Assembly: GCA_900317795.1 (NCBI GenBank)
Contig: ONIF01000015.1
Coordinates: forward strand, 1 to 16,282
Source of the DNA: an uncultured Eubacteriales bacterium
Lineage (GTDB): Bacteria; Bacillota; Clostridia; Oscillospirales; Acutalibacteraceae
DNA length: 16,282 bases
Direction: 5' to 3'
In this document: positions 7,104 through 12,634 of the stretch, one piece after another
How positions within the stretch are numbered: position 1 is the stretch's first letter
How the letters are laid out: each line of letters opens with the position of its first letter
Program-made: the position numbers and the translations under genes
The notes under the pieces: generated by a model
What the model saw: only the letters and a program-made list of their open reading frames with translations
The model's database searches: none
Told to the model about the DNA's origin: nothing

Positions 7104-8048
7104 TTACCTCTCTGCTCTCATGGGATTGTTGAGGAAGTCCTCGTAGGAAAGACGGATACCCTCTTCAAGCTCAGTCTTGTATTTCCAGCCGAGAGTCTCT
7201 GCCTTTGATACGTCAAGCAGCTTTCTCGGTGTGCCGTTGGGCTTTGATGTATCCCAGCGAATTTCTCCTTTATAACCTATGACCTTTGCAACAAGCTCGG
7301 TCAGTTCTTTAATGGTCAGCTCCTTGCCTGTGCCGGCATTGACTGTTTCGTTACCGCTGTAATTGTTCATCAGGAATACACAGAGATTAGCAAGGTCATC
7401 AACATAAAGGAATTCACGAAGCGGCGAGCCGTCTCCCCAGCAGGTAACGAATTCCGCACCGCTTACCTTTGCTTCGTGGAAACGGCGGATAAGTGCCGGA
7501 AGTACATGGCTATGTGTGGGGTGGTAGTTATCATTCGGTCCGTAAAGGTTAGTCGGCATAACGCTGATATAATCTGTGCCGTACTGACGGTTGAGGAACT
7601 CGCAGTATTTCAGTCCTGATATTTTAGCAAGAGCGTATGCCTCATTTGTTTTTTCAAGCTCAGAGGTGAGCAGACAGCTTTCCTTCATGGGCTGCGGTGC
7701 CATTCTCGGATAAATACAGGATGAACCGAGAAATTCAAGCTTCTTGCAGCCGTTCTGCCATGCGGAATGAATGACGTTCATTTCAAGTATCATATTGTCA
7801 TACATGAAATCGGCAAGCGCATTCTGATTTGCAATAATGCCGCCGACCTTTGCAGCAGCAAGGAATACATACTCCGGTTTTTCCTCTGCAAAGAATGCTT
7901 CAACAGCATCCTGTCTGCACAGGTCAAGCTCCTTGTGTGTGCGTGTGATAATATTCGTGTAGCCCTGTCTCTGGAGCTCACGGACAATAGCAGAACCGAC
8001 CATTCCTCTGTGACCGGCTACATATATTTTTGCGTTTTTTTCCATCAT
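7104..8048 (-). CDS. fcl: GDP-L-fucose synthase
   Basis: This NADPH-dependent epimerase-reductase (WcaG/GMER family) turns GDP-4-keto-6-deoxymannose into GDP-L-fucose. It has 314 residues, the usual length. The Rossmann glycine motif is GHRGMVG (12-18). The catalytic set is visible: GSSCIYPR with Ser110 and Cys111, YALAK with Tyr138 and Lys142, and THSHVLPALIRRFHEAK with the histidines near 179-181. LREFLYVDDLA and NAGTGKELTIKEL are further family stretches. ATG 8048 is preceded at good spacing by GAGGGAG; a second ATG follows at once, so Met2 is the alternative. It lies five bases upstream of manC and 13 bases downstream of the glycosyltransferase, and it completes the pathway begun by gmd. 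Confidence 0.96.
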   Translation of the reverse strand: MMEKNAKIYVAGHRGMVGSAIVRELQRQGYTNIITRTHKELDLCRQDAVEAFFAEEKPEYVFLAAAKVGGIIANQNALADFMYDNMILEMNVIHSAWQNGCKKLEFLGSSCIYPRMAPQPMKESCLLTSELEKTNEAYALAKISGLKYCEFLNRQYGTDYISVMPTNLYGPNDNYHPTHSHVLPALIRRFHEAKVSGAEFVTCWGDGSPLREFLYVDDLANLCVFLMNNYSGNETVNAGTGKELTIKELTELVAKVIGYKGEIRWDTSKPNGTPRKLLDVSKAETLGWKYKTELEEGIRLSYEDFLNNPMRAER

Positions 8049-8061
8049 AAAAATATCTCCC

Positions 8062-9135
8062 TCAAATTGACATCAGCTTTGCGGCAACCTCATCAGCACA
8101 GTCGTAAAACCCGGCGTAGCTGCCGTCAAGCCTGTCAAGTCTGTTTATAATTCCTTCTATATCGTGAAGATCATCCTGCGTTACCTCAACAGCAAGATGT
8201 TTTTCTTCGAGTATCTTTATTGTTGTCCTGTCTTCTAAAACACCGTCACGGCTGAAAAGTGCCATCGGCTTTTTTGCAAGCAGACATTCCGAAACAGTAC
8301 CCCAACCGGCTTTTGTTATCACATAATCAGCGGCGGCAACATAGTCCTGTGTGTTTATCGTTGTGTAGGGTACGACTTCAACATTATTACCAGCTAACGG
8401 TACACCTTCGGTGGTGTAGAAATCAAAAGGAACATCACTGACATCTACTGGTTCTTTGAATTGCGCCGACATTCCGAGTGCAACAAAAACTATAGGACGG
8501 TTGTGCTTTGCTCTGATCTCTGAAACGGCTTTTTCATCAAATGATCTTGCTGTTACAGAAGTCTTTGTTTTTTCTGAGCCTCTCAGAAATTCAAGCATTT
8601 CATCATTATGCAGAGCGTAAAGCATTGTGTGTTTTATTCTGCCGTAATACCTTGCATAGGTTTGCCATATATTTTCTGGAAGAAACTCTCTGTAAAGTTC
8701 TGTCCATGTGAAATTACCCACATACAGAAGTGGTACATTAGCACGCTCACAGGCTTCTATGCTCCATATCGGCATATCACACAAAACGGCATCAATGCGT
8801 TTTTTCGTCAGCCATTCGGAATACTGCTTGGCTTTCTGCGGCAGCTCTGACAAATACTCTGTTGTAGCCTTTATCAAAGCATCAGTATCCACATCAAGTG
8901 TTCCGTCCTTGCATATCAGTCCGATATCTGTATGCTCTGCACAGAACTCAATCCGCTTATATTGCTCTGCCGTGAGCATCAATTCAAGATTTTGTTTTGC
9001 AAATTCAATATGCCGCTCACCGCAGACAACATAAACGAATGTATCATAGTTTTTTACAACCGATACTATAATCGGAATATTCCTTGCTATGTGACCGAAG
9101 CCATGATCGGATAGAAAGAAGCAGATGCGTTTCAT
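8062..9135 (-). CDS. GT-B glycosyltransferase, MurG/GT28-like
   Basis: A 357-residue two-lobed glycosyltransferase. The N-terminus (CFFLSDHGFGHIARNIPII, 5-23) has the glycine-rich acceptor-side loop common to GT28-like enzymes and to the glycosyltransferase-like N-domain of some sugar kinases. The C-terminal nucleotide-sugar lobe shows DYVAAADYVITKAGWGTVSE (264-283) followed by CLLAKKPMALFSRDG, the GT28-type donor-binding region. It has no membrane segment, so it probably acts at the inner face of the membrane. Placement between gmd and fcl suggests it uses GDP-mannose, GDP-fucose or the keto intermediate, but GT28-like enzymes more often use UDP-sugars, so the donor is not known. ATG 9135 follows GTGGAG closely, within a GA-rich repeat. 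Confidence 0.8.
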   Translation of the reverse strand: MKRICFFLSDHGFGHIARNIPIIVSVVKNYDTFVYVVCGERHIEFAKQNLELMLTAEQYKRIEFCAEHTDIGLICKDGTLDVDTDALIKATTEYLSELPQKAKQYSEWLTKKRIDAVLCDMPIWSIEACERANVPLLYVGNFTWTELYREFLPENIWQTYARYYGRIKHTMLYALHNDEMLEFLRGSEKTKTSVTARSFDEKAVSEIRAKHNRPIVFVALGMSAQFKEPVDVSDVPFDFYTTEGVPLAGNNVEVVPYTTINTQDYVAAADYVITKAGWGTVSECLLAKKPMALFSRDGVLEDRTTIKILEEKHLAVEVTQDDLHDIEGIINRLDRLDGSYAGFYDCADEVAAKLMSI

Positions 9136-9168
9136 TCAACTCCACTCTCCACTCTCAACACTCCACAC
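9136..9168 (-). repeat. GA-rich short repeat spanning the gmd-glycosyltransferase gap
   Basis: On the coding strand the gap consists of imperfect 7-8 base units (gtggagt, gttgaga, gtggaga, gtggagt). The last unit provides the ribosome site of the glycosyltransferase gene. The repeated units offer several near-identical anti-SD matches and could change length by slippage. Confidence 0.6.
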
Positions 9169-10209
9169 TCATTTAAGTGCCTTTTCACGTTTAGCAAGCT
9201 CTCTGTCATGCTCCGCCATGATACGAACAAGCTCCGGATAGCTTGTTTTCTGCGGATTCCAGCCGAGAACGGTCTTTGCCTTTGTGGGGTCGCCCCAGAG
9301 GTTGTCAACGTCGGTCGGTCTGAACCACTGCGGATTAACGCAGACAAGCATCTTGCCGGTTTCAGCATCATAACCCTTTTCGTTGATGCCCTCGCCTTCC
9401 CAGCGGATGGTGATACCGTTTGCGGCGAAAGCCTTTTCTGTGAAATCACGAACTGTGTGCTGCTCGCCTGTTGCGATAACGAAATCCTCCGGTGTTTCGT
9501 GCTGGAGGATCATCCACATACACTCGACATAATCCTTTGCATAGCCCCAGTCACGAAGGCTGTCCATATTGCCAAGCTCAAGATGATCCTGCAAGCCCTC
9601 TGCGATACGTCCTGCTGCAAGAGTGATCTTTCTTGTAACGAAGTTCTCACCGCGTCTTTCGGACTCATGATTGAACAGGATTCCGTTTACAGCAAACATT
9701 CCGTAAGCCTCACGATATTCCTTTGTGATCCAGAAACCGTACTGCTTTGCAACTGCGTATGGGCTGTAGGGATGGAAGGGAGTTGTTTCTCTCTGGGGAA
9801 CCTCCTCTACCTTGCCGAAAAGCTCGGATGTGGAAGCCTGATATACCTTTGTCTTTTTAGCAAGTCCGAGGATGCGGACTGCTTCAAGGATACGAAGTAC
9901 GCCGATAGCGTCAACATCGCCTGAATACTCGGGAACATCGAAAGAAACCTGAACATGACTCTGAGCCGCAAGGTTGTATATCTCATCCGGCTGAACAATG
10001 CTGATGATGCGGACAAGTGAAGATGAATCGGAAAGATCACCGTCGTGGAGTGTGATAGCGTTCTTTGCAATAAGGTGGTCTATTCTTGCAGTATTGGAAA
10101 TTGATGCACGGCGGGTGATACCGTGGACCTCGTATCCCTTTTCAAGCAGAAACTCTGCAAGATAGGAGCCATCCTGACCTGTGATACCTGTTATAAGTGC
10201 CTTTTTCAT
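9169..10209 (-). CDS. gmd: GDP-mannose 4,6-dehydratase
   Basis: This short-chain dehydrogenase/reductase removes water from GDP-D-mannose to give GDP-4-keto-6-deoxy-D-mannose, the precursor of GDP-fucose (and of GDP-rhamnose or GDP-perosamine elsewhere). It has 346 residues, full length. NADP-binding GITGQDG (8-14), the active-site set T127 and E129 (STSELFGKVEEVPQ), and Y151/K155 (PYSPYAVAKQYGFW) are present. The family signature reads NHESERRGENFVTRKIT, with Glu where most homologues have Pro. First gene of the operon: ATG 10209 has TGAGG seven bases upstream and a leader of about 40 bases after a predicted AraC-type promoter. The neighbouring fcl fixes the product as GDP-L-fucose. Confidence 0.96.
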   Translation of the reverse strand: MKKALITGITGQDGSYLAEFLLEKGYEVHGITRRASISNTARIDHLIAKNAITLHDGDLSDSSSLVRIISIVQPDEIYNLAAQSHVQVSFDVPEYSGDVDAIGVLRILEAVRILGLAKKTKVYQASTSELFGKVEEVPQRETTPFHPYSPYAVAKQYGFWITKEYREAYGMFAVNGILFNHESERRGENFVTRKITLAAGRIAEGLQDHLELGNMDSLRDWGYAKDYVECMWMILQHETPEDFVIATGEQHTVRDFTEKAFAANGITIRWEGEGINEKGYDAETGKMLVCVNPQWFRPTDVDNLWGDPTKAKTVLGWNPQKTSYPELVRIMAEHDRELAKREKALK

Positions 10210-10254
10210 ATTGATTCCTCAGCTTTCTGTAGATTTATTTTTTTGCTTTCAGAA

Positions 10255-10283
10255 ATTATCGCATATTTCAAAAAATTATTTAA
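10255..10283 (-). promoter_or_regulatory. Candidate promoter of the GDP-fucose operon
   Basis: On the minus strand a GATAAT -10 (10260-10255) lies 17 bases after a weak TTAAAT -35 (10283-10278). The predicted start is near 10248, giving a leader of about 40 bases before gmd. A good -10 with a poor -35 next to a direct-repeat site is what an activator-dependent promoter looks like. The assignment is by eye. Confidence 0.5.
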
Positions 10284-10286
10284 GTG

Positions 10287-10318
10287 ACAATCTTGGTGTA
10301 TCATAGCACAATCTTGGT
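10287..10318 (-). promoter_or_regulatory. Direct-repeat operator, candidate AraC-family site
   Basis: The 11-mer ACCAAGATTGT (minus strand) occurs twice without mismatch, at 10297-10287 and 10318-10308, so the copies are exactly 21 bases (two helical turns) apart. The proximal copy ends three bases from the weak -35 box. AraC-family activators commonly bind two directly repeated half-sites with this spacing beside the -35. The araC-type gene lies immediately upstream. A TATGAT lies between the copies, so binding could also block a second, weaker start. Confidence 0.65.
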
Positions 10319-10340
10319 TTTATTTTAGACGATATAAAAA

Positions 10341-10380
10341 ATGGTAAAGTGTCCTCAATACAATTTGGTCACTTTACCAT
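10341..10380 (-). terminator. Intrinsic terminator of the araC-type gene
   Basis: A perfect 11-bp stem, atggtaaagtg (10341-10351) with cactttaccat (10370-10380), is followed on the minus strand by TTTTTTATA. The upstream arm contains the last codons and stop of the regulator gene. It separates the regulator from the GDP-sugar operon, which therefore needs its own promoter. Confidence 0.85.
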
Positions 10381-11231
10381 AATTTTCTGTATTCTCCGGG
10401 TGTGATGCCCTCTATTTTTCTGAACAATCTTGTAAAATAATTTGTGTCAGTTATCCCAATCTCACAGCCTACTTGCTCTATTGTTTTATCTGAAAAACGG
10501 AGTAACTGCTTTGCTGCCGTTATGCGTTTTTGCGATACATAGGCATTTATTGTTATGCCGTACTTCTCTTTGAATATCTTAGACAGGTAGTACTTGTCAA
10601 TATAGAATTGTGCTGCAAGCTCATCAAGAAATACTCTTGCACTGTAGTTATTATCTAACCACGCTTTTATCGTAGACAGCTCACTTCGTTTTGGTGCGGA
10701 TTGTGCTTTACCCGGATTCCATGATTTTGACATGATAAGTGTCAGAAGAGAAGAGAGCTTTTCATTGATTTTCATATCCCTTATGTAGTCATCGGATGAT
10801 GCGATAGTAAAAAGATCGTCAAGCAAGTCTATGTATTGTTCCGGCTGTTCTACCGCAAAAGCAGGCTCACCGCCACGGCTGACATACTTATTGTAGACAG
10901 CAGACATTGACTGTCCGTCAAAATGTACCCATTTGAGTTTCCACAGGTCATCTGATGTTATATGAGCATATGGCTGTTTGCAGTCGATAAAGATGCAGTC
11001 ATTGGGCTTCAGGGTGTATGTAATATCGTTATACTTTAGCTCACCTGAACCGGACAACACAATAAAGAACAAATAAGAGTCAAGACCGCTGCGGCTTTTC
11101 GTATGCGGTCTTTGTGCTTTTAACTCTCCGGTTTCCTGCAAGTACAGCAAAGATGACTTTGCAAATTCGGAAGGAGTATAGATTATTCGGTTGGATGAAA
11201 CAGTATCTTCTGAAAACATCATTTGTTCCAT
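10374..11231 (-). CDS. AraC-family transcriptional regulator
   Basis: A 285-residue two-domain regulator. An N-terminal AraC-type cupin (about 30-115, with LFFIVLSGSGELKYNDITYT and LKPNDCIFIDCKQPYAHIT) presumably senses a sugar or related ligand. A C-terminal double helix-turn-helix (about 185-285) contains LDELAAQFYIDKYYLSKIFK in its first half and EQVGCEIGITDTNYFTRLFR with ITPGEYRKLW at the end. ATG 11231 follows AAAGG by about 11 bases. A likely promoter and a palindrome lie upstream. The gene has its own terminator and is followed by a 21-base-spaced direct repeat in front of gmd, so control of the GDP-fucose operon is the natural inference. The divergent phage-like unit may also be a target. 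The ligand is unknown. Confidence 0.92.
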   Translation of the reverse strand: MEQMMFSEDTVSSNRIIYTPSEFAKSSLLYLQETGELKAQRPHTKSRSGLDSYLFFIVLSGSGELKYNDITYTLKPNDCIFIDCKQPYAHITSDDLWKLKWVHFDGQSMSAVYNKYVSRGGEPAFAVEQPEQYIDLLDDLFTIASSDDYIRDMKINEKLSSLLTLIMSKSWNPGKAQSAPKRSELSTIKAWLDNNYSARVFLDELAAQFYIDKYYLSKIFKEKYGITINAYVSQKRITAAKQLLRFSDKTIEQVGCEIGITDTNYFTRLFRKIEGITPGEYRKLW

Positions 11232-11261
11232 TTTTCTATAATCCTTTCTGAAGTTTCGATG

Positions 11262-11291
11262 ATAGTAAAAATAATTTTCATGATTTATGAA
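11262..11291 (-). promoter_or_regulatory. Candidate promoter of the araC-type gene
   Basis: On the minus strand TTCATA (11291-11286) and TACTAT (11267-11262) are separated by 18 bases, each matching four of six consensus positions. The palindrome at 11293-11318 lies immediately upstream of the -35. Modest evidence only. Confidence 0.35.
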
Positions 11292-11292
11292 A

Positions 11293-11318
11293 AAATTTGA
11301 CCTTTTTAGGTCAAATTT
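11293..11318. promoter_or_regulatory. 10-bp perfect inverted repeat between divergent genes
   Basis: aaatttgacc (11293-11302) and ggtcaaattt (11309-11318) form a perfect palindrome around a six-base centre. It sits between the araC-type gene and the divergent plus-strand unit. No gene lies upstream on either strand that would need a terminator here, although the minus-strand reading does run into six Ts. A dimeric repressor operator or an RNA hairpin are both possible. Confidence 0.5.
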
Positions 11319-11355
11319 ATCGTGTTTTAGAGGGACTTATGAAAGGGGTTAATAA

Positions 11356-11427
11356 ATGCCAAAAGGATTTGAAAGAATATACAGCTTTTGTATCTATTGT
11401 GATTGTTTTTTCAAATCAACGGTATAA
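11356..11427 (+). CDS. Possible 23-residue leader peptide
   Basis: ATG 11356 has AAAGGGG seven bases upstream and opens a 23-codon frame ending at TAA 11425. The peptide begins MPKGFERIYSF and contains three cysteines (CIYCDC). It lies 38 bases before the first phage-like ORF and has a better-spaced ribosome site than that gene. It could be a leader peptide or simple chance in an AT-rich intergenic stretch. Confidence 0.25.
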   Translation: MPKGFERIYSFCIYCDCFFKSTV

Positions 11428-11465
11428 ACCTTTCAAAAATAATTTTTAAAGGAGATTAAAAATCT

Positions 11466-11753
11466 ATGAACAAAGTAATTAAACTCGGAATGTTATTCAA
11501 TGAGGGCGAGGCTCCTGATTTCGGAAGTATTGAACAGAATCCCAGATATTCTGGTGAGTACTCTTTGCTTGCGGCTGATATCCCAAAACTGAACTCAATG
11601 CTGACAAGATCTTCTTGTCTGTCTTATCTTAGCAATACTGCTGATTTACCCATTATGTCCGGTTCAACCGCTTTAGTGCTTGATGAACCTGCTGTATGGA
11701 GATATCACACGGGTACTGACAGATGGTATGAGGTGGTAAAAAATTATGATTAA
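11466..11753 (+). CDS. Small phage-structural-like protein
   Basis: A 95-residue protein with AAAGGAG 11 bases before its ATG. The C-terminal part, GSTALVLDEPAVWRYHTGT followed by DRWYEVV, resembles a short module seen in small proteins near head or tail fibre genes of Bacillota phages, where GST-x-x-(V/I)-D-x-x-x-V-(Y/W)-x-Y precedes a Trp-Tyr-Glu ending. The N-terminus (MNKVIKLGMLFNEGEAPDFG) is unfamiliar to me. Its stop (11751-11753) overlaps the ATG of the next small ORF by eight bases, and the WYEVV codons contain the GAGGTGG that serves as that ORF's ribosome site. The phage assignment is from memory of the motif, not a search. Confidence 0.65.
   Translation: MNKVIKLGMLFNEGEAPDFGSIEQNPRYSGEYSLLAADIPKLNSMLTRSSCLSYLSNTADLPIMSGSTALVLDEPAVWRYHTGTDRWYEVVKNYD
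11724..11737 (+). repeat. 14-base direct repeat, copy 1 (WYEVV codons and ribosome site)
   Basis: The sequence tggtatgaggtggt encodes WYEVV at the end of the 95-residue ORF and also provides GAGGTGG for the ATG at 11746. The identical 14-mer recurs at 11812-11825, 88 bases downstream. Confidence 0.85.
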
Positions 11754-11838
11754 CGAGAAAAAGCTGAAAAATATAATAAAGTTTGAAATTAAGGGTCCGG
11801 CGGCTCGCCGGTGGTATGAGGTGGTCTCAAATGGTTGA
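11746..11838 (+). CDS. 30-residue linker ORF in the phage-like unit
   Basis: This small frame starts at ATG 11746, nine bases after GAGGTGG, and stops at TGA 11836-11838. It begins MINEKKLKNIIKFEIKGPAA and ends RRWYEVVSNG, repeating the RWYEVV end of the preceding 95-residue protein. It overlaps the preceding gene by eight bases and the following one by eight bases, as expected for a translationally coupled cascade. A GC-rich hairpin (11797-11811) lies within it. The repeated ending, the fitting overlaps and the ribosome sites argue that it is translated. Its function is unknown. Confidence 0.5.
   Translation: MINEKKLKNIIKFEIKGPAARRWYEVVSNG
11797..11811 (+). other. GC-rich 6-bp hairpin before the third ORF
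   Basis: ccggcg (11797-11802) pairs perfectly with cgccgg (11806-11811) around a three-base loop, in otherwise AT-rich DNA. It ends seven bases before the GAGGTGG that serves the 247-residue ORF. Translation of the 30-residue ORF would melt it, so it could enforce coupling. Confidence 0.5.
11812..11825 (+). repeat. 14-base direct repeat, copy 2 (WYEVV codons and ribosome site)
   Basis: Identical to 11724-11737. It encodes WYEVV at the end of the 30-residue ORF and supplies GAGGTGG six bases before ATG 11831 of the next gene. Confidence 0.85.
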
Positions 11839-12574
11839 TTTTGATATTGTAAAGTCTATGGAACATATCTGCAAATATTTAAAGCACAGAATCACCATTA
11901 CTTCTGCCGCATCACCTTATTTATCATTTAATGCAAACCGAACTAAAATGCTGAATTACAAAATTTTCGGGAATACTGCAAACATAAATGGTAAGCTTGT
12001 TAATGTCGGAGATCTCGTTATTGATCCTGATAATCCTAATTATGGAAAATATAAGATCTCAATAACAGTCAATAACATAGAATATAATATTTTTCTGGAT
12101 AAACCATTGAGAAAAAACGGAAACAATGTAGACTATATTGATTTTAAAAACAAAAAAATCTACAGAAAAGTTAGCTCAAAAAATCTTACCGGCAGTGAAG
12201 ACAATTGGACTGCAAGTTCATCTTACCCGGGTGGATTTTTTATGAATTGGGCAAATCTTGGAGGTATTGCGAGGGGTGAATTTTTATGCAGCTCTGCACA
12301 ATATGTAAGCAATTTGTCTGAATACCTGTATGGTACTTGTTTTTCCGACAATTCAATGAATATAAGAATAATGCAACCCGGAACATCGCTGCAGGATTGG
12401 AAGGTTTTTCTTTCACAGCGTTATTATTCCAATAATCCTATTGAAATACAATATACATCTGCTATTACATCTGTTCTATCCCTGAACTTACCGGAACTGT
12501 CAATTAAACGAGGCAACAATACCTTTTCCGTAAATACAGAAATCGCTCCATCAATGATAGAAATCGTAAGATAA
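11831..12574 (+). CDS. Phage tail/minor structural-like protein
   Basis: A 247-residue protein from ATG 11831, chosen because GAGGTGG lies six bases upstream; the frame is open further up (a TTG at 11783) but without a good site. The segment YKISITVNNIEYNIFLDKPL, then DYIDFKNKKIYRKV and LTGSEDNW, and later LQDWKVFLSQRYYSNNPIEI and LNLPELSIKRGNNTFSVNTE, follows a pattern I associate with tail spike or minor structural proteins of Bacillota phages, where such domains form the distal, host-contacting part. There is no signal peptide or membrane segment. It is the last gene of a three-ORF unit and is followed by a strong terminator. No capsid, portal, integrase or lysis gene is nearby, so this is an isolated phage-type module: relic, cargo or domesticated. 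Confidence 0.7.
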   Translation: MVDFDIVKSMEHICKYLKHRITITSAASPYLSFNANRTKMLNYKIFGNTANINGKLVNVGDLVIDPDNPNYGKYKISITVNNIEYNIFLDKPLRKNGNNVDYIDFKNKKIYRKVSSKNLTGSEDNWTASSSYPGGFFMNWANLGGIARGEFLCSSAQYVSNLSEYLYGTCFSDNSMNIRIMQPGTSLQDWKVFLSQRYYSNNPIEIQYTSAITSVLSLNLPELSIKRGNNTFSVNTEIAPSMIEIVR

Positions 12575-12587
12575 TATTCTAAAAAGT

Positions 12588-12634
12588 AACGGCAATACAC
12601 CTAACCACGTATTGCCGTTGTTATTTATTTTTTA
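12588..12634 (+). terminator. Bidirectional intrinsic terminator
   Basis: A perfect 11-bp stem, aacggcaatac (12588-12598) with gtattgccgtt (12609-12619), has a ten-base loop. On the plus strand it is followed by gttatttatttttt. On the minus strand the same stem is followed by actttttag, so it also ends the opine dehydrogenase transcript. Confidence 0.88.

Noticed and set aside
9136..9172. GA repeats as a CRISPR or direct-repeat array
   Set aside because: The units are 7-8 bases with no spacers.
9208..9924. Plus-strand open frame of 238 codons opposite gmd
   Set aside because: It is the antisense shadow of a highly conserved enzyme, with no domain or start signal of its own.
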